Shown: positions 24,336 to 31,848 of the stretch, piece after piece | How positions within the stretch are numbered: the stretch's first letter is position 1 | Layout: each line of letters opens with the position of its first letter | Source: Clostridia bacterium | GTDB taxonomy: Bacteria; Bacillota; Clostridia; Oscillospirales; CAG-272 | Direction: 5' to 3' | Assembly: GCA_017504785.1 (NCBI GenBank) | Contig: JAFVQL010000051.1 | Coordinates: 1 to 39,203 of the forward strand | DNA length: 39,203 nt | The notes under the pieces: model-generated | Database searches by the model: none | What the model saw: only the letters and a program-made list of their open reading frames with translations | What the model was told of the DNA's origin: nothing | Position numbers and translations under genes: made by a program

Positions 24336-24758
24336 ATGAAAAAAACGATCAACAAATCTACCAATTGGTTGACGGCAGGACTTTCGGAGGAAGAATTGAT
24401 AGCAAAGAAAAGCTTGGCTATCATAGCGGCAGAAATTCAACTTAAAAGAATCGATATGGGGTTCGACCAAAAGCAATTTGCAAAGTTACTTGGTGTAAGT
24501 CAAGGATTGGTTTCTCGTTGGGAAAGTGGCACATACAATTTTACAATCAGCACGTTAGTAAGTATATGCGAAAAACTTGGACTTTCTTTCAAGCCACAAA
24601 TAACTCCTAAGGAAGTTGAAGAAATAATTACTGAAAAAGCAGTGTTTACCGTTTTTAATTTTACTAACTGTCAAAATGACAAGTATTCCGATTGGACTCC
24701 AAATTGGAGTTCATATCAAGGAAGCGATGATAATAATAAAGTGGGGGAAGTTGCATAA
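24336..24758 (+). CDS. XRE/HigA-like antitoxin with C-terminal extension (ChAD-like)
   Basis: A 140-aa DNA-binding antitoxin. The helix-turn-helix lies at residues about 45-90 (FDQKQFAKLLGVSQGLVSRW is the core). It is longer than a usual HigA: about 40 residues follow the HTH domain, containing VFTVFNFTN and SDWTPNWSSYQG, hydrophobic and aromatic and ending in a disordered acidic tail. In TAC systems such a chaperone-addiction (ChAD) extension makes the antitoxin depend on its SecB-like chaperone. The start is ATG 24336 with AAAGGAGAG upstream; an earlier in-frame start at 24294 lies inside the toxin gene. Its stop overlaps the next start (TAATG). Confidence 0.83.
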   Translation: MKKTINKSTNWLTAGLSEEELIAKKSLAIIAAEIQLKRIDMGFDQKQFAKLLGVSQGLVSRWESGTYNFTISTLVSICEKLGLSFKPQITPKEVEEIITEKAVFTVFNFTNCQNDKYSDWTPNWSSYQGSDDNNKVGEVA

Positions 24759-25210
24759 TGGATTTCAACAAAATAGTAGCAGACTTGGATTTTGTGGGCT
24801 CGTCCATACATAGTGTAGAGATAAAAGCGGATATGATTAAAATCTCTAGTGCAACAAAAAAGAGTTTTGGATTGGACATAAAGTGCAGCAAACCTTTACT
24901 TAAAGATGATTCTAAATTTGGCAAATTATTAATGCAGGTTGATGTGTCTCTGTTCAAAGAAAACGAAGAATTAGAACCTGATACATTTAGAGTAGTAATA
25001 GAAGGTGTATTCAAAGCATCTAACGAGATAACAGATGAAAAATTTATGGAATTATTGAATGTTAATGGTGGTGCGGCTTTATTTTCGATAGCACGTTCAA
25101 AAATAGAAGTATTATCTAGCACAACTTATTCAGAAGGAAAAATTGTTCTTCCAATGATTAATATACTTCAATATTTTTCGGAAAGAAATGCCCCCAAAGA
25201 CGAAGAATAG
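24758..25210 (+). CDS. SecB-like chaperone of a TAC module
   Basis: A 150-aa protein with the SecB fold pattern: early strands (ATKKSFGLDIKCSKPLL, VDVSLFKENE), FRVVIEGVFKASNEITDEKF, then the conserved block LLNVNGGAALFSIARSKIEVL, followed by GKIVLPMINIL. SecB proteins are tetrameric export chaperones, rare in Firmicutes. Those next to toxin-antitoxin pairs (as in the Mycobacterium tuberculosis Rv1955-Rv1957 locus) protect the antitoxin. The start codon overlaps the antitoxin stop by 1 nt, so translation is coupled and the three proteins should be made together. The family call rests on pattern and context, not on a search. Confidence 0.8.
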   Translation: MDFNKIVADLDFVGSSIHSVEIKADMIKISSATKKSFGLDIKCSKPLLKDDSKFGKLLMQVDVSLFKENEELEPDTFRVVIEGVFKASNEITDEKFMELLNVNGGAALFSIARSKIEVLSSTTYSEGKIVLPMINILQYFSERNAPKDEE

Positions 25211-25271
25211 TTTTTGCTTAACAAAAAAGTATCACATTTGGTGGTTCAACCTTCGTAAAGCTTCCTCCACC

Positions 25272-25314
25272 AAAAAACAAAACCAAGCCCATGCGGTTTG
25301 GTTTTTGTTTTTTT
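25272..25314 (+). terminator. Terminator of the TAC-type operon
   Basis: A 17-bp stem with one G-U pair (25273-25289 with 25295-25311) and a T run. Just upstream, TTTGGTGG (from about 25237) pairs with CCACCAAA (to about 25275), a second overlapping hairpin. Confidence 0.82.
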
Positions 25315-25384
25315 ATTTACATAAATGGACTCCAAGGACGAATGCGGATAAAAGTTGTTTTTAGAACTTTGGGCAAACTTCCTC

Positions 25385-25413
25385 TTGCAAAAATTCGGCT
25401 TTGATGCTATAAT
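25385..25413 (+). promoter_or_regulatory. Sigma-A promoter of the phosphoesterase gene
   Basis: TTGCAA (25385-25390), 17 nt, TATAAT (25408-25413), 57 nt before the start. Confidence 0.85.
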
Positions 25414-25469
25414 AAGGATATGAATTGCATTTGCGATTTTCATTTAACTTTTTTTAGGAGAGCTTACAA

Positions 25470-26786
25470 ATGTCAAAATACGTTTTGAACGAAAAGGGAG
25501 TGGCACTTTTATGCGATCCTTTGCGGGACAATCAAATTCCGAAGAAAAAAAGGAAAAAGCACAAGGTCGGGCGCGTTTTTTTGATCGCCGCCTTGGTGAT
25601 CGCGGCGCTTTTTGCCGCGGTGGCGGTCATCAATTTCGTGCACCGCAAGAATATGGAAAAATACATAGACAGATATGGCAAGGTGCTATATGAAAATCAG
25701 CTGATGCCCGAGAAGGATGAGCGCGGCAATGCTTGCTTTACGACCGACGGCGATTTCAAGGTCATGCAGCTGACCGATCTGCATCTTGGCGGCGGCGTCC
25801 TCTTTGCGGACGGTGACAAAAGGGCGATCCACGCCGTGGCGGCTATGGTGGAGGCGGAGAAGCCCGATCTTGTGATCGTGACAGGGGATATCTCCTTTGC
25901 CGTGCCGTGGAGCGGTACGCTGAACAATAAAATCGCGCATGAGTATCTTAAACGGCTCATGGAAAACCTCGGCGTGTATTGGACGGTTACCTTCGGTAAT
26001 CACGATGCGGAGAAATACAACTTCTATAACCGTGCGGCGGTTGCGAGAATGTATGAGGATGAGACGATGAAATATTGCTTGTTCTCCGCAGGGCCTGCCG
26101 ACGTGTACGGCGAGAGCAATCACGTGATCACGGTGAAAAACAGTCTCGGCCTTTTGACGAGTGCATTCGTTATGATCGATTCCAATGCCTACACCGAAGA
26201 GGATGTTTTCGGACTTGGTTGGGATTACGATAACGTGCACGAGGATCAGATCGCTTGGTACGAGGAGAATATTCGGTATTACACGCAGAAAAATCTTGAA
26301 GCGTATAACGCGCTGGAGGAAAGCGCACGCCCCGTAGGGTTTGATACCTCGGCGATCCGCAGTTATATGTACATGCATATACCGCCCGAGGAAATGCTGA
26401 CGGCATACAATGAGGCGGTGGCCAAGGGTGATGCTTATGACTGTAAAGCTTATGGCATTGCGGGCGATGACGGGCAGGTCGTTTTTCCCTCGGCGTATCC
26501 CGACGAGCTTTTTGAGACGGTGGTAGAGCTTGGCAGCACGAAGGGCATCTTCTTTGGGCACGATCATCGCAATAGCTTGCGCTTTACCCGTGAGGGCGTG
26601 CTTCTCGCCTACGGTTTCAGCATCGATTATTCTGCCTATGCCGGTGATACGGGCTATCAGCGCGGATGTACGCTGTTGACACTTTCCGAAAACGCGGCCT
26701 CGCTTCGCTATTCGAATTACTATTCCGATATTTACGATCACCTCGACGACAAGGTGGATATGACCTTGCCCGCGTGGTATAACTGA
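25470..26786 (+). CDS. Membrane-anchored metallophosphoesterase
   Basis: A 438-aa calcineurin-like phosphoesterase facing outward. A basic N-terminus (KKKRKKHK, residues about 25-32) precedes one membrane helix (about 34-55). Metal-binding motifs in order: LTDLHLG (about 102), VTGDIS (about 138), FGNHDA (about 173) and FFGHDHRN (about 364). It could hydrolyse phosphodiesters or phosphomonoesters at the cell surface; the substrate is unknown. The start is ATG 25470 with TAGGAGAG upstream. Monocistronic, with its own promoter and terminator. Confidence 0.9.
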   Translation: MSKYVLNEKGVALLCDPLRDNQIPKKKRKKHKVGRVFLIAALVIAALFAAVAVINFVHRKNMEKYIDRYGKVLYENQLMPEKDERGNACFTTDGDFKVMQLTDLHLGGGVLFADGDKRAIHAVAAMVEAEKPDLVIVTGDISFAVPWSGTLNNKIAHEYLKRLMENLGVYWTVTFGNHDAEKYNFYNRAAVARMYEDETMKYCLFSAGPADVYGESNHVITVKNSLGLLTSAFVMIDSNAYTEEDVFGLGWDYDNVHEDQIAWYEENIRYYTQKNLEAYNALEESARPVGFDTSAIRSYMYMHIPPEEMLTAYNEAVAKGDAYDCKAYGIAGDDGQVVFPSAYPDELFETVVELGSTKGIFFGHDHRNSLRFTREGVLLAYGFSIDYSAYAGDTGYQRGCTLLTLSENAASLRYSNYYSDIYDHLDDKVDMTLPAWYN

Positions 26787-26790
26787 ACAA

Positions 26791-26824
26791 AAAAATGCTC
26801 TAACCCGTGGTTAGAGCATTTTTT
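26791..26824 (+). terminator. Terminator of the phosphoesterase gene
   Basis: AAAAATGCTCTAACC, loop CGT, GGTTAGAGCATTTTT, a perfect 15-bp stem 5 nt after the stop. Confidence 0.93.
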
Positions 26825-26984
26825 GCATATCCTTTCGATCTTTTTCGATAAAATTTTATTTTTTGCGAAGGGTGAGAAGGTTTTGTCCACTTCCGTTTGC
26901 TATAATTAATATAGAAGGTATACGTGAAATGCGCTCTTCGCCGCACCGTATACTGCATCGTTTTATAAAAGAAGGGAAGAAAAA

Positions 26985-27263
26985 ATGGAAGGAAGCCTGA
27001 AAAAAACCACCATCGTGCACGTTTTGCGGGTGCTATACAACTACACCTCGCATGACTTTCCCGCAACGCAGACCGCGATCGTCAATTATCTAAACGACTT
27101 GGATATTGCATGCTCAAGAAAAACGGTGGGGCGAAATATTCGGTATCTGATCGAAAGCGGCGTTCCGATCAAGCGGCGCATGCAGAAAAACGGCGGCTAT
27201 TATTACGATCACAAAAATGATCGGTTCTTTGCGAAAATAAAAAGAACGGAGGAGAAAAAATGA
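26985..27263 (+). CDS. Small HTH protein (DeoR/WYL-type N-terminal domain only)
   Basis: A 92-aa protein resembling the HTH_11/DeoR winged helix found at the start of WYL-domain regulators: TQTAIVNYLNDLDIACSRKTVGRNIRYLIESG covers the helix-turn-helix, then a wing KNGGYYYDH. No effector domain follows, so it is a stand-alone wing-helix or a shortened regulator. The start is ATG 26985 with GAAGGGAAG upstream. Its end overlaps the next gene by 4 nt, so the two are coupled. A TATAAT at about 26902 may be the -10 box, with no good -35. Confidence 0.75.
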   Translation: MEGSLKKTTIVHVLRVLYNYTSHDFPATQTAIVNYLNDLDIACSRKTVGRNIRYLIESGVPIKRRMQKNGGYYYDHKNDRFFAKIKRTEEKK

Positions 27264-28084
27264 GAGCGATAGCGAGTATTACGGGACTTCTTGCCATGCT
27301 GTTTATTGGCGGCACGGTTGGGGGACTGATCTTTGGAGCGCCCGAAATATGGGGCACGAGCCTTGTTCTTTTGGGCTTGGACGCTATTATTGGCATGACG
27401 GCACAGTATTTTGCGGATCAGAAGGACGCGCAGTTCATACGGGAGCTTGCGATGATTGCGAAGGAGGTAGAGGAGGAAGAAAAAGAGCGGGCGCAAAAAG
27501 AGGCGCGGGAAGAAGAAATGGAAGACGAGGAAGAAGTCGAAATACTTTCGCGAGATGTATTCGAGGAAGATTTTTTTGACCCAATAAGCGCGGAAATACA
27601 AACAATTCTTGACATTTTGGATAAGGAGAGAAATGCAGATAAAAGGAAGAATGCGGATAGTGCGGATCTTTTGAAAAGGCACAAGGAGCATTATGAGAGA
27701 CTGAAGGGCTTTGGCGATGGCGGTCACTTTATCGAAAACGTGGAGCAGGATCCGTCCGGCGCGTTCCTTTTTGAGCTTTGCGCCTCGATGTCCTATGCAC
27801 CGAGAAGAAGTGATATTTATAATGCGAGGGGCGTGCTGGCAATTGAAATTGCCGATGCCCCCACGATCTGGTACGCTTTGCGCCCGATGAGCGGCGCGGC
27901 CATTCAATACGTCTCTATTTTCCTCGTGCGGGTCGGAGAGAAGATCCGCTTCTTTTCCATGGAAAAGAGCGCTCTCTCTATATTCCTTTGCGAATTTTCC
28001 GATGGGCGGCACGTCAATTACGGCAACACAAGTATCATAGAATGCCGCGAGCGCATTGCAGAGATCTTACGGGGCAGAGAATAA
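27260..28084 (+). CDS. Membrane protein with acidic coiled-coil, unknown function
   Basis: A 274-aa protein of no recognised family. Two membrane helices (residues about 5-26 and 34-52), then a long, strongly charged helix (about 54-95; a run of Glu with Lys/Arg), a second charged helix (about 118-145), and a compact C-terminal domain (about 150-274) with FLFELCASMSYAPRRSDIYN and VSIFLVRVGEKIRFF. Its start overlaps the stop of the HTH gene in ATGA, behind GGAGGAG. The pairing suggests the small HTH protein and this membrane protein act together. Confidence 0.78.
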   Translation: MRAIASITGLLAMLFIGGTVGGLIFGAPEIWGTSLVLLGLDAIIGMTAQYFADQKDAQFIRELAMIAKEVEEEEKERAQKEAREEEMEDEEEVEILSRDVFEEDFFDPISAEIQTILDILDKERNADKRKNADSADLLKRHKEHYERLKGFGDGGHFIENVEQDPSGAFLFELCASMSYAPRRSDIYNARGVLAIEIADAPTIWYALRPMSGAAIQYVSIFLVRVGEKIRFFSMEKSALSIFLCEFSDGRHVNYGNTSIIECRERIAEILRGRE

Positions 28085-28198
28085 AAGCCCAATATGCTTT
28101 TCTTTTCCCAAAAGAAAAAATATGCGAAAAAAACGCCCTAAAAGCGGACGTCTTTCCGATCGGTATGGGAAAAGAGGAAAACGCTTCCGTTTTACATA

Positions 28199-28256
28199 AA
28201 AAAGCGCCTATTTAGCGTAGTGCCCTTAAGGACACTACGCTAAATAGGCGCTTTTT
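28199..28256. terminator. Bidirectional terminator with 24-bp perfect stem
   Basis: A 24-bp perfect stem (28199-28222 with 28233-28256) with a 10-nt loop containing CCTTAAGG. A5 and T5 at the ends serve both the plus-strand gene to the left and the minus-strand gene to the right. The stretch 28085-28198 holds no gene. Confidence 0.92.
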
Positions 28257-28263
28257 GTATTTC

Positions 28264-28827
28264 TTATTCCTTTTCGGGGGCGTTTTCTTTTTTATGCAGG
28301 TCGTGGCGCAGCATGCCGACGAGGATGGAAACGAGGCTGATCGCCTCGCAAACGATCGCGCCGACGAGTGCGTAGTAAATATTGTAGATCAGCCATGCGG
28401 GAGAGGAGATCAGGCCGAGCTGGCGGGTGCGGCGGGAATCCTTTAGCATGAAGGCAACCGAGAGCGCGGTCATTCCGATCACGGGAAGGACCTCGATCAA
28501 GAAATTTATCGGGCGCGGCGCAACGCCGAACACGGTGAAGGTCAAGACGTAGAACACGATATAGCAAGCAAGGAAGCCGCCGAGCCACAAGGGATGCGAG
28601 GTGTGCAGCTTTTTCTCGAAAAGGAAAAGCACGGCTCGGACGGTGGCAACCACGTTCAAAATGCCGCCCATAATAGCGCCGAGCATGAAGAAGCTGATTG
28701 CAAAAAGCGCGCCGCCGAGCAGCTGGCAGAAGATCAGATGGCTTTGCTTTTTCTGTTGATAAGAGAGAATGTTGCAGGCCATGGCGAAAATTCCGACGGT
28801 CTGCCCGATGATTTGAATGGGCGTCAT
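28264..28827 (-). CDS. YgjV-like inner membrane protein
   Basis: A 187-aa polytopic membrane protein with about five or six helices, matching the YgjV family pattern (QTVGIFAMACNILSYQQKKQ at residues 8-27, FCQLLGGALFAISFFMLGA, then a C-terminal NIYYALVGAIVCEAISLVS). The function is unknown. The start is ATG at 28827 with AAGGA upstream on the minus strand. An open frame continues further upstream but has no ribosome binding site. The upstream region is the hairpin array next to tRNA-Val. Confidence 0.85.
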   Translation of the reverse strand: MTPIQIIGQTVGIFAMACNILSYQQKKQSHLIFCQLLGGALFAISFFMLGAIMGGILNVVATVRAVLFLFEKKLHTSHPLWLGGFLACYIVFYVLTFTVFGVAPRPINFLIEVLPVIGMTALSVAFMLKDSRRTRQLGLISSPAWLIYNIYYALVGAIVCEAISLVSILVGMLRHDLHKKENAPEKE

Positions 28828-28852
28828 AAGGAGTTCCTTTCTTGATAAAACG

Positions 28853-28941
28853 CTTGGCGAAGCCAAACTCATAACATTCGCGTAGCGAATTCATAGTGCT
28901 GAACGAAGTGAAGCTCATAACGCTTGCAAGCAAGCTCATAG
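28853..28941. repeat. Short hairpins separated by TCATAA/TCATAG linkers
   Basis: Small hairpins TTGGC-GAA-GCCAA, ATTCGC-GTA-GCGAAT and GCTTGC-AA-GCAAGC, plus one degenerate unit, are separated by TCATAA or TCATAG. The pattern is like the array at 22730-22915 but with another linker. It lies in the leader of the YgjV-like gene. Confidence 0.65.
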
Positions 28942-28949
28942 TTTGTTCC

Positions 28950-29085
28950 GCGCTGTGCCTCAAAAAATGAACAAAAGCACCCCAAATTGGGGTGGAGACA
29001 ACCGGGGCTTGGAAAAAAGATTTCTCTTGCCGCCGCCTTGCAAGCAAGCGTCGCTCTGCGAGAAATCTTCGAACCAGATTCGCGC
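28950..29085 (-). pseudogene. Degenerate 3' part of tRNA-Val with its terminator, T arm interrupted
   Basis: Positions 28951-28983 repeat 29155-29187 (terminator front half). Then come GGTGGAGACAAC (the tRNA-Val 3' end on the minus strand) and, after about 60 nt, TTCGAACCAG, the T-loop side. The intervening insert forms a long hairpin (AAGATTTCTC ... GAGAAATCTT). The T arm is thus split, as in the CAT tRNA copies. Confidence 0.65.
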
Positions 29086-29165
29086 TCTTGCGAGGTGCTT
29101 CAAAGCGATGTTGCCGACCAAAGTCGTTCAACGTGGGATGCGCGAGCAGGTTCGCGCTGTGCCTC

Positions 29166-29207
29166 AAAAAATGAACAAAAGCACCCAAATGGGTGCTTTT
29201 GTTCATT
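29166..29207 (-). terminator. Terminator of tRNA-Val
   Basis: A 17-bp stem (AATGAACAAAAGCACCC with its complement, loop AAAT) directly after the tRNA, with a T run in the minus-strand direction. Confidence 0.9.
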
Positions 29208-29284
29208 TGGTGGAGACAACTGGACTTGAACCAGTGACCCCTTGCATGTCAAGCAAGTACTCTAACCAACTGAGCTATGCCTCC
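29208..29284 (-). tRNA. tRNA-Val (GAC)
   Basis: A 77-nt cloverleaf with encoded CCA. Acceptor GGAGGCA/TGTCTCC (one G-U). D arm GCTC/GAGT. Anticodon stem CTTGC/GCAAG with loop TTGACAT, anticodon GAC, reading Val GUC/GUU. T arm CTGG-TTCAAGT-CCAG. Confidence 0.95.
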
Positions 29285-29294
29285 GAACGAATAT

Positions 29295-29323
29295 ATCATA
29301 CTATAAATCCTTGATTTTGTCAA
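29295..29323 (-). promoter_or_regulatory. Promoter of tRNA-Val
   Basis: On the minus strand TTGACA (29323-29318), 17 nt, TATGAT (29300-29295), about 10 nt before the tRNA. Confidence 0.85.
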
Positions 29324-29450
29324 TAGGGAAAATGAAAAAAGAGCGTTTTGCGGGTGCGGGGAAGGGGCGAGGGTGCAATCTTTAAGCGGCGGGACGGTTT
29401 TTCAAAAAGGGGCGTTTTTATGCCGAGGCGATTCCTTTTTTAAAATATAC

Positions 29451-29479
29451 TTGCTTTTTCTGTGAAAAAGTGTTACAAT
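29451..29479 (+). promoter_or_regulatory. Promoter of the PAP2-ackA unit
   Basis: TTGCTT (29451-29456), 17 nt, TACAAT (29474-29479). It excludes translation from an in-frame start at 29462, which lies inside the promoter. Confidence 0.75.
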
Positions 29480-29503
29480 GGTAATATATGCGGAGGTTTT
29501 CAG

Positions 29504-30001
29504 ATGTTTTTTTGGGAAATGCTACATAACTACGTTATCACCGCTTCCGTTGCCGCTTGGCTTTTCACACAGGTGCTAAAGTTTTTTGTGGCTTGGACGG
29601 TGGACGGAAAGCCGGATATTCACCGCCTGTTCGGTGACGGCGGTATGCCCAGCGGTCATTCTGCAACCGTGGTTTGTATGACGGTGATGGTCGGATACAC
29701 CTGCGGTATGGCTTCGCCCCTCTTCGGTGTTGCGTTCATAATCGCGATCATCGTGATGCACGATGCCACGGGCGTGCGCCGTGAAACGGGCAAGCAGGCA
29801 AGGCTTCTGATCGAGGTCATCTCCACGCTGAACGGGATCATTTCCGAGCGTGACGCTATCGTGCGCCGCCAAAAGCTTAAGACGATGGTCGGGCACACGC
29901 CGATGCAGGTCTTTTTCGGCGCGCTCTTCGGCGTTTTGATCGCCGTCGTTTACATCTTGGTTTTTAAGATCGAATACGGCGCATACATTTCTATTGCTTA
30001 A
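29504..30001 (+). CDS. Divergent PAP2 family membrane protein (YuiD-like)
   Basis: A 165-aa membrane protein of the DUF212/YuiD group related to PAP2 phosphatases. The signature GDGGMPSGHSATV lies at residues about 44-56, and GVRRETGKQA follows near 90. Four hydrophobic stretches (about 8-26, 60-85, 130-155 and shorter). The start is ATG 29504 with CGGAGG upstream. It is followed after 35 nt by ackA without a terminator, so both are probably cotranscribed. The family's biochemical role is unclear. Confidence 0.88.
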   Translation: MFFWEMLHNYVITASVAAWLFTQVLKFFVAWTVDGKPDIHRLFGDGGMPSGHSATVVCMTVMVGYTCGMASPLFGVAFIIAIIVMHDATGVRRETGKQARLLIEVISTLNGIISERDAIVRRQKLKTMVGHTPMQVFFGALFGVLIAVVYILVFKIEYGAYISIA

Positions 30002-30036
30002 CATATTATAAAATAAAGATAAGGAAAGAGAAAAAA

Positions 30037-31227
30037 ATGAAAGTTCTTGTTATCAATGCCGGTAGCTCCTCTTTGAAGTTCCAGGTTGTGGACATGGATA
30101 CCGAAAAGGTGCTTGCCAAGGGTATCTGCGAGGAGATCGGCGGAAAGTCCAGATTCAAATTTAAGGTGGAGGGCAGAGAGGATTACGTGACTGCCGCTTC
30201 GCTGCCCACCCATGCGGAGGCACTCGTTTTGGTGCTGAATACGCTGGTGGATGAAAAGCTCGGCGTTCTCAAGTCCGTAGACGAGATCGAGGCAGTCGGC
30301 CATCGCGTGCTGCACGGCGGCGAGAAGCTCTCCGGCTCCGTGCTCATCACCGAAGAGGTGAAGGCGATCATCGACGAGTGCAAGGACCTCGGTCCTCTCC
30401 ATAATCCCGCAAACCTCACGGGTATTCTCGCTTGCGAGAAGGTGATGAACGTGCCCCAGGTAGCGGTATTCGATACCGGCTTCCATCAGACGATGCCCGA
30501 TTACGCATATATGTACGCGCTTCCTTACGAATATTACGAGAAGTATAAGATCCGTCGCTACGGTTTCCACGGCACCTCGCACAGATACGTCAGCGCCCGC
30601 GCGGCCGCTATGATGGGCAGAGAGGATATCAACGTGGTTACCTGCCATCTCGGTAACGGCGCGTCCATGGCCGCTGTTATGAACGGCAAGTGCTTTGATA
30701 CCACGATGGGCGTTACGCCTCTTGAGGGTATCATGATGGGCACGCGCTGCGGAAGCATTGACCCTGCCATCATTCCCTATCTGATGCGTAAGGGCGAGCT
30801 GACCACGGCCGATGAGATCGATAAAATGATGAACAAGAAGTCGGGTATGCTCGGCGTCAGCGGCATCAGCAGCGATAACCAGGAGATCACTAAGGGCGCA
30901 AGAGAGGGCGATGCCCGTTGCCAGCTCGTGGAGAAGATGTACGCGCATCAGCTCGTCAAGATCGTCGGCGGTTATATCGCGGCGATGGGCGGCGCGGATG
31001 CGATCGTATTCACCGGCGGTATCGGCGAGAACTCCGGCTTCTACCGTGAGAAGCTTTGCGAAAAGCTTGCTTTCCTTGGCGTGAAGATCGATGCCGAAAA
31101 GAACAAGATCCGCGGCGAAGAGGTGGATATTGCCACCCCCGATTCCAAGATCCGCGTCCTTGTTATCCCCACCAATGAGGAGCTTGTGATCGCAAGAGAT
31201 ACCAAGGAAATCGTGGAAGCACTTTGA
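30037..31227 (+). CDS. ackA: Acetate kinase
   Basis: A 396-aa cytoplasmic enzyme that converts acetyl phosphate and ADP to acetate and ATP, the last energy-yielding step of acetate fermentation. The N-terminal VLVINAGSSSLKFQV, the signature GFHGTSHRYVS (about 178-188), HLGNGAS (about 206-212) and FTGGIGENS (about 324-332) are all present. The length is normal. The start has AAGGAAAGAG upstream. The usual partner gene pta is not in the window. Confidence 0.97.
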   Translation: MKVLVINAGSSSLKFQVVDMDTEKVLAKGICEEIGGKSRFKFKVEGREDYVTAASLPTHAEALVLVLNTLVDEKLGVLKSVDEIEAVGHRVLHGGEKLSGSVLITEEVKAIIDECKDLGPLHNPANLTGILACEKVMNVPQVAVFDTGFHQTMPDYAYMYALPYEYYEKYKIRRYGFHGTSHRYVSARAAAMMGREDINVVTCHLGNGASMAAVMNGKCFDTTMGVTPLEGIMMGTRCGSIDPAIIPYLMRKGELTTADEIDKMMNKKSGMLGVSGISSDNQEITKGAREGDARCQLVEKMYAHQLVKIVGGYIAAMGGADAIVFTGGIGENSGFYREKLCEKLAFLGVKIDAEKNKIRGEEVDIATPDSKIRVLVIPTNEELVIARDTKEIVEAL

Positions 31228-31249
31228 TTTTATCGAAATAAAAATACAG

Positions 31250-31286
31250 ATGGGGGATGTGACGAGATCGTCGTGCCCCCATCTCT
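31250..31286 (+). terminator. Hairpin after ackA
   Basis: AGATGGGGG pairs with CCCCCATCT, and an inner GACGA/TCGTC extends the stem. The T tract that follows is weak (CTTGTATTT), so termination may be partial. Confidence 0.65.
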
Positions 31287-31326
31287 TGTATTTAATGCTA
31301 ATATTTGTTTGCAAAACGGAGGTCTT

Positions 31327-31827
31327 ATGTACGACGAGCTTACCGAAGTTGATATTCGGAAGATGGAAGAGGAGATCAAATACCGCAACGAAAAGCTTGC
31401 CCCCATTCTCCGCGCGGAGATGCGAAGGACCAGAGAGTTCGGCGATCTTTCGGAGAACGAGGAATATAAGGAGGCCAAGCGCGAGAAGCGCCGCAACGAG
31501 GGGCGCATCCGCTATCTTGAAAACATGATCCGCACCGCGAGGATAGTAGAGGTGGAAAAGCGCGACGGCGTCAGCCTCTTTGATTACGTGACGATCAAGA
31601 ATCTCGATAGAGGACTTGAAAAGCGCATCCAGATCGTGACCACGCTCAGGCAGGACGCCCTGCGCGGCTTCGTTTCCAAGGAGTCACCGCTTGGCGCGGC
31701 GCTTCTCGGACACAAGGAGGGCGACACTGTGACGGTCGAGATGCCGGACGGCCGCTCCTATCAGGCCTCGATTTTGCGTATTGAGCGCGGCGAGGATAAC
31801 GACGCGCTCCCGATCAGCGGCTACTGA
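31327..31827 (+). CDS. greA: GreA-type transcription elongation factor
   Basis: A 166-aa GreA/GreB family protein. The N-terminal coiled coil (residues about 1-75) carries FGDLSENEEYKEAK, the acidic tip motif that reaches into the RNA polymerase channel to trigger transcript cleavage. The C-terminal domain (about 85-160) ends in VEMPDGRSYQASIL. The start is ATG 31327 with CGGAGG upstream; an open frame further upstream overlaps the ackA hairpin and is not used. It may be the main GreA or a second paralogue; the window does not tell. Confidence 0.88.
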   Translation: MYDELTEVDIRKMEEEIKYRNEKLAPILRAEMRRTREFGDLSENEEYKEAKREKRRNEGRIRYLENMIRTARIVEVEKRDGVSLFDYVTIKNLDRGLEKRIQIVTTLRQDALRGFVSKESPLGAALLGHKEGDTVTVEMPDGRSYQASILRIERGEDNDALPISGY

Positions 31828-31848
31828 AATCCAAAAGGAGGAAAAAGC

